Positions 31,711 to 43,589 of a DNA stretch of 64,000 bases are shown here, piece by piece. The notes below the pieces were generated by a model that was given only the letters and a program-made list of their open reading frames with translations, did no database searches and was not told the origin of the DNA. How positions within the stretch are numbered: the first letter of the stretch is position 1; the number at the start of each line of letters is the position of its first letter. The stretch is from Simmondsia chinensis (lineage: Eukaryota; Streptophyta; Magnoliopsida; Caryophyllales; Simmondsiaceae). A program made the translations under genes and the position numbers. The stretch lies in assembly GCA_018398585.1 (NCBI GenBank), contig JAGTTD010000026.1, forward strand, positions 5,027,001 to 5,091,000, read 5' to 3'.

Positions 31711-32254
31711 GAGCACTATCACTCCACTTCGCAATTAATCTATTTCAGCATTCAATTACCCCTTTCCAAATGCTAGACTCTGTTCCTTTTAGCACAGCGT
31801 CCCAAATCCTTCACGTTTCATATAGTACCCATGGACCTAATTGATACATAAGGCATCTTGTTTTTCTTGAATATTCCAAAGAAAGTTCATATAATGAGCT
31901 AAATTCAAGGCTCCCAATTGCTTCGGACCAACCCCACCCTCTTTTTTCGGAAAACTGACCTTTTTCCATGCTAATGCTGCTAAACCATGTCTCTCAACAT
32001 TTCCTCACCCTAGAAACCGCATCATAAGCCTTTGGATACTACTAAGTACCCCTTTCGGAAAATAAAACACATTAAACCAAAAAAAACCGTACCTCCTAAA
32101 ACTGAACGAATGAGTTCCACCTTGCCTGCATAGAATAGCTTCCTATGTTGCCATATCACAATTCTTAGTCTCACCTTCTCAATAAGTGCTCCGTATTGAC
32201 TCTGCTTCGACCGATTGCCAGCGAAGGTAACGAAGAGACAAACTCAATTGAAGC
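31711..32254 (-). pseudogene. L1 RT C-terminal connection region
   Basis: On the minus strand: QYGALIEKVRLRIVIWQHRK, LFYAGKVELIRSVLGGTVFF and FIFRKGYLVV, matching the post-RT region of plant L1 (usual form xxYAGRxxLIxSVL). Stops follow. It joins the RT half at 40621-41735 across Copia 3. Confidence 0.82.
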
Positions 32255-32259
32255 TAAGA

Positions 32260-32992
32260 TGTTGGAAATATTTCGTAATAATTATTAAATAATATACTAA
32301 TAACATGAAAAAATATATAATAATATTTATCAATCGAAAATTAACATTAGAGTGTGGATATATTATACAAACGAAAATAGAATACAACTTTGTCAAATAA
32401 TAATCAACAATTTAATACTAACAACAGCGACATAAAATAAATTGAAGAGAAAAGCGTTTTAGAAACATATCTTAGATTAGGTTGACGCACATGAGAATGC
32501 TCTCCTTGGAAAGGAAAAGCCCCTCCTATACAAGTATTTCCATTAAGCTTAAATGTGCTCCTTTCCCATAATTCAATAACCCGTCGAACCTCTATTAGTA
32601 CTACAATGAAAGATCCTCGAATTACAACTACAAAGCTCACTATTTTCTTAAAAGAATAGGGAAAATTGAAAGAGTAGAATATTTCTCATGTTCTACTACC
32701 TTTTTCAATCAACGACCATGCTTACATATACAAAGAATTTTTATATTTCATGCAAAGCATTTAAAGAAACGGATCTGGTCAATGAAATAAATCACTAACG
32801 GTGAGAAATAGGTTAGGCAATCAATTGCCAATTCGATATGAATCATTATTTTCTTTTTTTTTTAAACGCCTCTTATATTTAGAAATTAAGTATTTTAATA
32901 AAAATAAAATTCTTTGGTAAAAAGTTTCTTTTCACACGAAAATAATATAAACAAATAATTTTTAAATCAGAAAAATACACAATTTTCCAACA
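32260..32992 (-). repeat. 3' LTR of Copia-like element 3
   Basis: It pairs with 39878-40620 (for example aaaattaacattagagtgtg in both). Minus-strand start tgttggaaaattg. It has scattered differences from its partner, including small indels. Confidence 0.92.
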
Positions 32993-33671
32993 ATCCCCCA
33001 CATGATTAAAAAATTATAAAACTTTGTGTGCATTTTATTCCGTTAATACATGTAGCTACCTTTCGGGTTTGAACCAACACTTAGTGAAAATGAGCTTGAA
33101 CTTGAAGAAAGCATTGTGGCATAAAAGCTCTGAACTAGGTCCCTTGTAGCCAGGTCTAGACCTATCACACATACGGAATGCTAGTATTTATAAAGTTCTA
33201 TCGCTGGAGCCCGTTACGGTCATGTGCACGAAATCCTGTCTCATGAGTGTCATTAGAGAATAACCCATTTCCCACAGTAGTGACCCCATACACTTACGTA
33301 GGTGAACCCTCCAAGGGTGATTTGTGATCAACACCTTGCTACTAATGTGTCTTCGAGTTAATCTTGAGTTTAAAAAACACTACCTTAAACATCATAGTAA
33401 AGAGTACCTCACCTTAGGAATAGGACCCTTGAATACCCCGCTATAAATAATATAATTTGTGCTCTTTCAACCACCCATCAGTTTTGGTTTTACCCGTTGA
33501 ACCTCATTCATGGGATTGCCATACCTCTAAGGATGGTTTTCCACTGTGGTGATTAATTTTATGGGTTTCAGTCTCACTCCCCTCAATGACAAACAACTCA
33601 TAGGCACGCCTGCCCTTTTGTAAGCAGATCCTCAATTTTTCCTTCTTTTGATCAAATATTCATCATCATTG
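32993..33671 (-). pseudogene. Copia-like element 3, 3' internal remnant
   Basis: After the polypurine tract comes non-coding DNA resembling 1140-1500 of Copia 1 (ccaccc/ccattcat, tttcagtctcactcccctc-atg, ggcacgcctgccc...gcagatcctc). About 33560-33650 reads on the minus strand as the end of RNase H (ADLLTKG-like: EDLLTKGQA). No open frame survives. Confidence 0.6.
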
Positions 33672-33685
33672 CTTGTTGCCTCCAC

Positions 33686-35470
33686 AATCAAGAGAAGCAC
33701 AATCAAGAGCTTATGAGGATTTCTACAAAAGGTTGGAGACCAATGAGGGTGCAAGGGACTTATATAGAATCGCCAAAGCTAGAGAAAGGAAGACTAGGGA
33801 CGTGGACAGAGTACAATGCATAAGAGGGGAAGATGGACAGGTACTCGTGGACAGTCAACTAATTAAGGCTAGGTGGAAAACGTACTTCTACGAGCTGTTC
33901 AACGAACAAGGAGGAACAGAGATATCCTTAGGTGATCTTCAAACATCTAAGGAGCATCAAAACCACTATTACTGTAGGAAAATTAGCCCCGAGGAAGTCA
34001 AGGAAGCCTTGAAATTCATGGGAAGGGCTAAAGCAGTTGGCCCAGATGGCATACCCATAGAAGTATGGAAATGCCTTGGATAGAAGGGCGTCAGTTGGCT
34101 GACTAAACTATTTAGCCAAATCCTTTTGGGGGATAAGATGCCTGAGGAATGGAGGAAGAGCACAGTGATCCCGATATATAAGAACAAAGGCGACATTCAG
34201 AGTTGCGCCAACTATCGGGGTATCAAACTAATGTGCCACACTCTGAAGTTGTGGGAACGGGTCATAGAGAGGAGATTAAGGCAACAAACAGAGGTGTCCG
34301 AGAACCAATTCTGATTTATGCCCGGGAGATCAACCATAGAAGCCATCCACATCCTAAGGTGAACGATAGAGCAATATAGGGGAGAGACAAAAGGACCTTC
34401 ACATGGTTTTCATTGATTTAGAGAAGGCATATGATAGAGTGCCAAGGGAGGTCCTTTGGAGAGTTTTGGACAAGAAAGGCATCCCCGTTCCATACATCCG
34501 AGCCATTAGAGACATGTATGAGGAGGCACAAACTACGGTGCGTACAGAGGACGGGGATATAGACGCTTTCCCTATAATAGTAGGGGTACACTAGGGGTCT
34601 GCTTTGAGCCCCTATCTATTTATTCTGGCTATGGACGAGCTCACTAGGTACTTCCAGGGATGTGTACCTTGGTGCATGCTTTTTGCAGATGACATAGTGT
34701 TGGTGGGGGAGTTGCGGGAAGAGGTAAATGAGAAACTAGAACTGTGGAGAGGGGTACTAGAGTCGAAGGGTTTACGACTAAGCAGAGCCAAGACCGAGCA
34801 TATGGAACTCAAGTTCGATCCCTCCACCACGCCTAGCCGGGAAGACGTCGAGATTGGATCTGAGGCCATATCGAAGAAGGAGAGCTTCAGGTACTTGGGG
34901 TCCATGATACAGCACAACGGCGAAGTTGACGAGGATGTCAACCACCAGATTAAAGCGGGAAAGCATAAGTGGAGGATGGCCTCCGCGGTACTTTGTGATA
35001 GAAAGTTCCCCTTAAAGCTAAAGGGAAGATACTATAAGACGGTTGTGAGACCAGCCACGACGTATGGAGCGGAGTGCAAGGCGATGAAACAACAACACAC
35101 ACAGAAGATGAAGGTGGCGGAGATGTGAATGCTGAGATGGATGTGCGGACACACAAGGAAGAATAGAATCAGAAACGACGTCATAAGAGGCAAATTAGGC
35201 GTAGCCCCTATTGAAGATAAATTGAGGGAGAAACGTTTGAGGTAGTTTGGACATGTTAGAAGGAGACCGGATAACACTCCAGTAAGGAGATGCGAACAGC
35301 CCCTTACTACACTAGGCAGGAGAGGAAGAGGCAAGCCAAAGAAGAAATGACTGAAAACGATCCGAAAAGACCTCACCCACCTGAACCTTCGGGAGGAGAT
35401 GGCCTTAGATAGGGTCCAATGGAGGGCTAGTATAGGGGTTATAGATGCTCCAGTTGGAGTAGGGTAGTCT
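33686..35470 (+). pseudogene. RTE LINE reverse transcriptase (broken)
   Basis: Blocks in order: YRIAKARERKTRDVDRVQCI, WKTYFYELFN, AVGPDGIPIEVWKCLG, a stop at 34081-34083, WRKSTVIPIYKNKGDIQSC and NYRGIKLMCHTLKLWERVIE, a frameshift between 34314 and 34403, [20 protein letters not shown], a stop at 34592-34594, LSPYLFILAMDELTR, the catalytic MLFADDIVLVGE, FRYLGSMIQ and RPATTYGAECKAMKQQHTQK. A stop at 35126-35128 precedes the C-terminal part (RRGRGKPKK, DLTHLNLREEMALDRVQWRA). It would drive target-primed reverse transcription; the catalytic residues are kept but the frame is not. Confidence 0.9.
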
Positions 35471-35815
35471 AGCTTACTAGTGCTAGGCCCTGACATCCTC
35501 CTGGCACATTTAGGTTGTGTACTTGCTCTCATGAGCTGCTACTTGCCTACCTATCCTTTGATTTCTGTTTGTTGTGGCTTGCTTTGTGTTCGTTGTTTTG
35601 CTCGCCGTGTGTTTTGCCCTACTCATGCTTTGATGCTTTCCTGCTGCCAGGTCACATGCTCTATGTTGTGGACCAGATTCTCAAGTTGGGGGTACTCGGA
35701 AACAGCCTCTCTTCAGGGTAGCCCCCTGAAGGGGGAAGGCCCCCCCCCCCCCCCCCCCCCCCCGACCCTGCTTTTGCGGGAGCCCTTGCAGGCACTGGGT
35801 TTGTTGTTGTTATTA
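33686..35815 (+). mobile_element. RTE-clade LINE, 5'-truncated, 2.1 kb
   Basis: The best LINE copy in the window. The target duplication is cttgttgcctccac (33672-33685) and cttgctgcctccac (35816-35829), 13 of 14 matching. It holds most of the RT and the C-terminal domain, a 3' UTR (about 35470-35680), and the tail ctcaagttgggggtactcgg ... gcgggagccc ... cactgggtttgttgttgtta. The tail contains 25 C in a row at about 35739-35763. The endonuclease part is missing through 5' truncation. It is inserted in Copia-like element 3 in the opposite orientation. Confidence 0.92.
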
Positions 35816-35829
35816 CTTGCTGCCTCCAC

Positions 35830-38800
35830 CTCAATCAACTTTAACTTTGTGATGAAACAAGCTTGTCATTCTTTCGCTCAGTGGAATTCCACAGCATAGC
35901 ACTTCCACTAGTGAATATAATCATCTTAGTTCACCTGGATCAAGAATCAATTGGAATGCTACACCTTTCATAACATAATAAACACCAAGTATAAGTCATT
36001 CATAATGCTTTTCAAATTTTTAGACAATCTAAGGCACTTCATATAGCACAAACTCATAAGAAATGGATCTAAGCAAAGCTCATATAGAAATACCAACTTG
36101 CGTTCCTCAAAGGTATTTTATTATTGTAATATAAAGTATTTAATTTCTACAGAACACTTTTACTTCATCTTATTGCTTTCTATTTTCACCATCAATGCAT
36201 CTTTCAAAATTATCCATGCATTTTGTGAGTAAATATTTTGAACAAAAATCATAAAGACATCAAATAAGTAGTAAATTTGGCCACCTCAATTCCCATCAAT
36301 ATAGAATGGGCTTGAGTTTACAACATTAACTCGGTTATCAATTTGTCGAGCAACTTCAATATATAACCAAAAATTGTGGTTTGTATACCAGATAAGGAAC
36401 TGGCCAACATTTTGTTCAATCAAATAGAAATTTGAACCAAACTAGTTTTCTTCAAAACATCAAAATTGATTCTTGGTTTGATATCTTTAAGAAACATAAT
36501 ACTTTTTCTTCTTAAGAAGTAAGCTACCTCCACATTTTGGTAGTCATGTCTAGATCTACATAGACATCATACTTGCTCTAACCACACTCACATATATATA
36601 ATAGGTGTTGCTCAATATATTATATTATTCACAAATCTTACCTCTTTCTTACATAGTGTGCAAAAATATGCAAATATAAACAACGAGTGAAAGCCACCAA
36701 CTCATATTTTTGAGAATATCCATGTACATATAGCTACCCAAACTTGTTTTTTTTATAAAAATTATAAATCTCAATTGCCTATCACATATCTCAATTGAGC
36801 ATACATTAAAAATCTTTACATACGGTGGAGGATTTTTTCATGAGAAAATGTCACCTTATTTTCCTTTTTTTTTTTTTTTGTGTCACCAAATCTTCACATG
36901 TATATTTAGTTTAGCCAATAGACTCAAATTATAAAAACAAATTGTTGGACCTAAATGCAGAAAACATTATACAAAATATATAAAATAGAAAGATATTACA
37001 TGGAATGTGTAGAATTGAAGAATACCAATAAAGTAACAGTTGAGCGAGGCATGGATCATGCCCACTTTAAGAAGGTTTCATGCCCCTCTCGGATCTAAGC
37101 TACTGCAGCATGTACCGACGCGCCGCCTCCAGGATACAACTGCCAACTAAATAGTTGTCACTTTCTTGGTTTGCACAATCTTGAAAGCCAAAGCCTCTAC
37201 TACACCTCACTTAGCCAAATTAGCATAAAACAAAAGGAAAATTTTTTCCTCTTTTAATTATAAAAACAAACAAGAATCGAATCTGGCGTGTGATTTTATG
37301 TAAATGAAAGCACCTTTAAAATTACCTAATTACTCACTGTTTTTTTCATATCAATTCCTATGTATTTCAACATAAGAATGTGGAAACATTTATAGGCAAT
37401 TTAAAATGTAACAATCGATGCTTGATTACTCAATTACATAATGTCACATTTAGATGTAGGAAACTCAATTGTTTTTTTCTTGTAGCCGATAGTGAGTACT
37501 AAATAGCATTAAGACAAAATATTTAGAAGCATAAATTAGTTATCAATTTCATGACAAAAATTTAAGACTATAAATTAAAATAAAACTTAAATTTTGTCAT
37601 ATATACAAAATATAATTCCTTGTACTTAATGAAAATTTACCAACATAAATAACATCATCAAGTCAAAATTAAGTTTTAAAATCGCAACCGAAAGTAAGAT
37701 TTAAAATAGGAATTCAAAAGTTTAATTTGATTTCAATATATTCGATTTCAAAGTTTAAAAAATGTGATAAAAATATTTTTTTTATTAAAATATCCGAGAA
37801 TGCCCCACTTATTTCAATAAAAAGTAGAAGTCACATTTAAAAAAAAAAAACTTTGGCTAAGTGAGGACCCCATGCATCATAAGAGTGGCAATGCCTTTAA
37901 ACTTTCACTTAGTGTTTTAGTGACTCCCATACTAGAACTATGGTGGACTTAGCTTTTAAACATTGGTTGCTTGAGGGCATGAGAGTGCTTCACACACATA
38001 GTATCCAAGGTACCCCATAAACTCCCCAAAGCGTGCACATTACGGCCCTCTATAGCCTTCTATTCTTTAATAAAAATGGATTGGGGCATGTATAGCCATT
38101 TATTCTTTAATAAATACACACCCAAGAATGAGAATAGAAATTTATAACAATATTTATTACTAAACCAACTCATAATAGCTAGGCTTACAATTTTTTTTGT
38201 GTGTCAATACATGTCAAATGCATCCCCATTTACACAGACAAGGCCTGTATTCATTTCGCCATTCCATATAGTGAGATTTAATTTATTCTGATACCAAAAA
38301 TTGAAATGTAGAGTGCCAATTATAATAATCACATGTCTTTATTTGAATTGTCAGCAAATAAAGTAAGAACATACTTTTCATGTATGAACTATCAATCAAC
38401 ACATATTAACAAGTAAATTCAAATTATAGGCACATATAAGAACGCTACTATACTAGTATAGAGATGGTTTGGTTCAACCATGGTCACAGACTAATACAAG
38501 CTTATGAAATCTAGAGTACCATAAACCCAAATGGATTACGATTTGATCAAATAGTAATGACACCAAATAGATTCTAACCTTATCATTACTTTTTCTTAAT
38601 CACATCATGTCTTATAATGAATCTCAATTTTTGTGATCGAGGAAATGAGATCATGAACAACCCAAGATTAAAGGCAAAAACAAAGGAAAGATAAGTATTA
38701 TAATTTATCAAGTTACAGGGATGAATCCAACACCATGTCACCAACTTTAGAAAAAATACACCACAAGCGGACACTAACTTTTAACATACGCACACCTTTT

Positions 38801-39877
38801 TGAGTAAACATTAAGCAAGAGAGAATTAAACATAGTCTTTAGACTTTTCTTTAGTCAAAGCTACATATGGTATCATATATATACTTTCTAATTTTTGTTC
38901 CTAATGATCTAATTTCTAGGCAAACCCCTTAACAAAATCGATCTTCAACTTTACCTTACTATTATTAATATAATAGATAATAGCACACACATTTATTCTC
39001 TTTCATATTGATAGGCATCCAAGAAAATGATTCAATTAGTCAGACAATCCAATAAGGTACGATTTTCCATTCTACCACATTTGTGAAAATATTCATTTAA
39101 GCCAAAATCCATAAGTTGAGTCAAGCTTATAAAATAAACCAAGGACTTATAACAAATATATTTTTAGTTAAATATATGTCTTAAATAATTTATATAAAAA
39201 CACATCAACAAGCAGAAAAAAAGTAAAATTTAGTGACTGAAAATTTTCGTTCCACTTCCAACCAAAAGCAATTAGAATTCTTTTAGGCTAGTTTCATCTT
39301 TATGCTCATGCACAGCTAACAAATCAACTGAAAGTCCCTTTTTTTACCTCATAAATCAAGTGGACCCTTTCTTTTCATAGTTCCTACTTGAATCCATTCA
39401 CTTTACGGCTCCTGAGGGTTAAGGCATTACTAAAACCTATTTTATAATTTTTCTTTCTTTTAATCATTTAACAGGGCTTAGATGATTTTATTTTATTTTT
39501 TCCTGTCTTTTTCAAGTAACCTTACTATACAACAACAAATACATATGTATGCAAGAACTGATTTTAGTAATATTTATTAAGCCATAATATACATGACTAA
39601 TTAAACCACATAAGTGTCTGTCACAAATTACATAATCGATTCAATGAAGCATGATCGTTTTTCTCTCTGTAAACACATGCACAAAATTTAGCAAATTCAA
39701 TTATATATATTTTCATATAGTACAGTACTTATACAACACTATAAAAATACTAATCCAAGCAGTTACCTCAAAGTAATATTTAAAAAAAAAAAGTAATGCC
39801 AATGACTTTTGTAACTGAAGGAAAATAGTTTGAAAAATCTTAAAATAATTCTAATACAGTTGTTTCCTTTCTAAGAA
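35830..39877. other. Non-coding interior of Copia-like element 3
   Basis: Four kilobases of AT-rich DNA without a coding signal on either strand. 36947-37260 begins tgttggacctaaatgc and has a GC-rich patch (cgacgcgccgcctcc, about 37118-37132), so it could be a solo LTR of another family. The rest is unassigned. Confidence 0.45.
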
Positions 39878-40620
39878 TATTGGAAATATTTTGTAGTAAT
39901 TATGAAATAATATACTAATAACACGAAGAAAATATGTGATAATATACATCCATTGAAAATTAACATTAGAGTGTGGATAAATTATACAAACGAAAATACA
40001 ATTTGTCAAATCATGCTCAACCATTCAATACTAACAACAACGATATAAAATAAATTGAAGAGAAAAGGGTTTTAGAAATATATCTTAGATTGGATGGAGG
40101 CACGTGAGAACGACCTTCTTAGAAAGGAAACACCTCTCATGCACGAGTATTGCTATTAAGTTTAAACGCGCTCTTTTCCCAGGATTCAACAATCCATCGA
40201 ACCTCTATCAGTGCAGCAATGAAATATCCAAACTACAACTATCAAGCTCACTATTTTTATTTTTTTTAAAGGATAAGGAAAATTGGAGTAAAATATTTAT
40301 CATGTTCTACTACCTTTTTCATCAACAACCATGCTTATATATACAAAGAATATACACTTAATTTTCTTTTTTCATGTAAAGCATTTAACGAATGGATTTG
40401 GCCAATGAAATAAATCACTAACGGTGAGAAACGGTTCAGGCAATCAATTGCCAGTTCAATATGAATCATTATTTTCTTTTTCTTTTTTTTTATATGCCTC
40501 TTTAATTTAGAAATTAAGTATTTTAATAAAATAATATTCTTTGTGTAAAAAGTTTCTTTTCACACGAAAATCATGTAAACAAATAATTTTTAAATCAGAA
40601 AAATATATAATTTTCGGACA
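39878..40620 (-). repeat. 5' LTR of Copia-like element 3
   Basis: The partner of 32260-32992. Its outer end reads ttttcggaca where the other has ttttccaaca, so the terminal sequence has mutated. No tRNA-iMet primer site is apparent just inside it (39860-39877). Confidence 0.9.
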
Positions 40621-41735
40621 TAAGATCCCTTTGTATTTCGGCCTTCGTGTTCCCCCGTACCCCCGCGAAGCATATACTTGATTTAAGTGCATTCGGCTCC
40701 AGATCCGATGACTTCGCAAACTCTTGTACTATATCCCATAAAATTCTGACCCAATCGGGATCCTCATGTGCAAACAATAACAAATCGTCAGCAAACTTAG
40801 GTGGTTCTGTTTAAATTTCACACATTTCGAACGGTTCCCCAAATCTTTTATCTACAATTTAAAACTTCCTGGATAAGTACTCCATGCAAAATATAAAAAG
40901 CTAGGGAGAAATCGGATCCCCCTGTCTAAGCCCATGAGCACCCCGAAAAAACCCAACTAAATTATTATTCGCCTAAAAGGAATATGAAGGGACGGTAACA
41001 CATTCCCGAATAAGGCCAACAAAGTCCTTTGGGAAGCCAAGCTTCCGCAGCACCCCTAAAAGCAACTTCCATCTCATCGAATCGTAAGCCTTCTTGATAT
41101 TGATTTTCGTGAAGCACCTTGGAGACAAGTTCTTCCTGTTATAATGCTTTATGATCTCTTGCATTGTCATTATATTATCAAATGTCGAATGGACACGGAC
41201 AAAACCGCTTGGCTCATACCCGTCACTTTGCCCAACACATTTTGAAGTCTATTAGCCAAAATTTTTGAAATTATTTTATAGGCCACATTACAACATAAAA
41301 TTTGTCTATCGTCCCCAATGACTTGAGGATTCTCTATCTTAGGGATGAGACGAATAGTAGTGGTATTAAGACATTTCAATAACTTTCCGCTTCTAAAGAA
41401 ATCTTGCACGGCATGACATAGATCCTTCCTCACAACCTCCCACCCTGACCTTAAGAACTTTGACGGCAAACCATCCGGCCTAGGGGCTTTCGAGATCGGA
41501 ATACTCCACAAGAGAAAATATCGCCATGCACCTCATCACTCTCAATGGCCATCAAGGACTAAAAAAAAAAAAAAAAAAAAAACCAATAATTTCTTGTTGA
41601 ATCAACTTTGGTTCTTCCACGCGCATACCATCCCTTCCCAACAATGACCAAATCACATTATGCTTGCCTCGGGCCTTGATGCAAGAATAAAAGTAACTAG
41701 ATCCTGTTTGTGATGAATTTAGTCAGTGTGCTTAT
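40621..41735 (-). pseudogene. L1 reverse transcriptase, main part (broken)
   Basis: Minus strand: FYSCIKARGKHNVIWSLLG (about 41700-41630), a 20-A tract, then frame 41511-41170 with SKAPRPDGLPSKFLRSGWEV, TTTIRLIPKIENPQVIGDDR and ILANRLQNVLGKV; frame 41170-40973 with KINIKKAYDSMRWKLLLGVL and KLGFPKDFVGLIRECVT; SPSLFIFCMEYLSR-like stretch near 40880; frame 40783-40595 with LLFAHEDPDWVRIL after a decayed FADDLLLF (KFADDLLLFAHE spans 40795-40760). It is broken by frameshifts and cut at 40620 by Copia 3. Confidence 0.87.
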
Positions 41736-41769
41736 TCACCATTTTAGAGTTATGTATGAGGTGGGGTTC

Positions 41770-42582
41770 ACAAGACGGTAGTGAAACCGGCTATGTCTTA
41801 TGGGGCGGAGTGTTGGCCAATGAAACAACATCATATACAGAAGATGAAGGTGACAGAGATGAGAATGCTGCAGTTGGATGTGCAGACATACATGGAAGGA
41901 TAGGATTAGGAATGACGTCACAAGAGCCAAATTAGCCGTTGCATCGATATAGGATAAACATAGGGAGCAACGTTTGAGGTGGTTCGGCCATGTTAGGAGA
42001 AGACCATCCATTGCTCCATTCAAGAGATGCAAACAGCCCCATACTACGCTAGAGAGGAGAGGGAGAAGAGGGCCAAAGAAGAGATAGATGGAGACAATCA
42101 AATAGGGTCTCACCCATCTAAACCTAAGGGAGGAGATGGCCTTAGATAGAGCTCGGAGGAGGGCTAGCATAGGCGTAGCCGACGCAGCAGCCTAGAGTAT
42201 TGTATCTTTAATTGCCTATATTAGTGTTTTTAGGTGTCTTGTCTCCATCTTTGATGCATGTACTGGAGCACTTATTAGTTTATCGGTGTACTTGAGCACT
42301 TATGTACTTGCCGACTACTTGCCAGCATTACCTTCCTTTGAGTTTTACTTCGTAACGCTAGGCTTGTGCTATGTATTGCTCTAATAATATGTTGATCTCA
42401 TGCTTCCATGATCTATGCTTCCATGATGACATGTTCTTCATGTTGAGGGTTTTCAGAAACAACCTCCTTTTAGGGTGCTACCCTAAAGGGAAAAGGCTGT
42501 GCACTTCCACCCCCCTCCCCCCAAGACCCTGCGTATGCGGGATCCCTTATGTCACTGGAATTGTTATTGTTGTTGTCGTTGT
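41770..42582 (+). mobile_element. RTE LINE, 5'-truncated, nested in L1
   Basis: A perfect 17-bp target duplication, tgtatgaggtggggttc, at 41753-41769 and 42583-42599. It keeps the C-terminal RT region (TVVKPAMSYGAECWPMKQHH, QKMKVTEMRMLQ), the broken RRGRGxxKK block, and the tail (gggtgctaccctaaaggg, aggctgtgcacttcc, aagaccctgcgtatgcggga, cactggaattgttattg). Several stops; dead. Confidence 0.92.
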
Positions 42583-43151
42583 TGTATGAGGTGGGGTTCG
42601 TTAGGATGAGCTAAACTCATGCTCTAGCTATATGTTTGACTTGATATTTCCTGTAAGATTAAACAAACAGTTGGAAGGGCCCATGGACGACGCTCAAGTC
42701 AGTATCAATATCATCAAATAATAACAAAAGCAGGTGGTAAATAAACATAGTAATGACGAGTCAATAAATTAGCAGGATTAGATAAATATATCGAAATATT
42801 TGGTTAAAGCCTATAGAAGGGCTAGTATAATATTGGCCCAAAGTCCTTTCAAGGATTTAATAGGCTGGCGAAATAAAGGTATAATTGGCTAGTTAGGCCC
42901 ATTGTGGGCTAATAAAATGAATAGGCTAACCTGAGCCTTACTTAACAGTAAAATAAGCATAAAATACTTAGTTTGAAATGAGTAGAATACCCGAAATAGC
43001 AATACTGAGAGGTAGAATCATAGCATGCTCATCATCATCCTTAGTAAGCCCTCATCCTTCTCAATCCATTCTCTATTCCCCTCCTTTGTTATCCTCTTTT
43101 CTCTTTCTCCTTCCCTTGACAAGAAGGGAAGGAGGTGGAAGGGGAAAGAAG

Positions 43152-43181
43152 TGACACGTGTCACCTTGTGACACATGTCAC
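43152..43181. promoter_or_regulatory. Two adjacent G-box-type palindromes
   Basis: gtgacacgtgtcac is a perfect 14-bp palindrome with the G-box core CACGTG. Four bases on, gtgacacatgtcac is a near copy. G boxes bind plant bZIP and bHLH factors; activity here is speculative. Confidence 0.4.
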
Positions 43182-43279
43182 CATTTGATACTAGTCCATT
43201 TATTTGGTCTTTTGCGGTTTGGTTTTCTAATTTAAGTCTAGTTTATTATTGCCTATTTTTTATATATTAATTACTAGCT

Positions 43280-43495
43280 TATTATACTCGTAGTATTGAG
43301 GCTATAAGTACCGGACGTGTAAGTACAGGGCGAGTATATATCGGGTGTGTAAGTACCGAGTGAGCATACACCGGGCGTGTAACCCAAAATAAGTATAACC
43401 ATAAACATGTAAGAACAAGTGTAAGTGAGCGAATTGAGGTGGTGTAAGTGGGCAAATTGTGATGGCGGAAGTGGGCAAATTGTACAAGTGGGCAT
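43280..43495. repeat. Two short minisatellites
   Basis: About 43295-43385: four imperfect units built on gtgtaagtaccg-gcg. About 43425-43495: four units built on aagtgggcaaattgt. They give a Tyr/Thr-rich false reading frame on the minus strand. Confidence 0.7.
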
Positions 43496-43589
43496 TTTAT
43501 ATGCTTTGGAGATATAGTTACAAACTATTGTTTTCTAATAATTGTTTGTATAACCTACCTGCCTATCTACAATAACAAGCTGCTCAGTT

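Larger units (their letters stand above)
32260..40620 (-). mobile_element. Copia-like LTR element 3 (8.4 kb), nested in the L1 LINE
   Basis: LTRs of 733 bp (32260-32992) and 743 bp (39878-40620) in the same orientation, flanked by a perfect 5-bp duplication taaga (32255-32259 and 40621-40625). The polypurine tract tgtgggggat (minus) lies inside the left LTR at 32993-33002, so the element runs on the minus strand. The interior has only traces of coding sequence (33540-33660) and a plus-strand RTE LINE; about 4 kb (35830-39877) is non-coding. It shares the LTR start TGTTGGAAAT with Copia 1. Confidence 0.9.
42600..43585. other. Unassigned insertion in the L1 LINE
   Basis: L1 coding sequence stops near 43600 and resumes near 41735, so this interval is inserted DNA or L1 sequence too decayed to read. 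It holds two minisatellites (43280-43390 and 43425-43490) and a pair of G-box-like palindromes (about 43152-43181). The edge at about 43583-43605 (ccaacaaatcccatattgga) is of a kind often seen at LTR ends, but I cannot find a matching start. Confidence 0.4.

Noticed and set aside
35032..35532. A 166-codon membrane-like protein on the minus strand, and 41736-42170 likewise
   Set aside because: Opposite-strand shadows of the RTE LINE C-terminal region; the same shadow appears in both copies.
35830..39877. Host genes in the long frame-free interval
   Set aside because: No open frame above background, no splice-bounded coding stretch seen, and it lies between two LTRs of one element.
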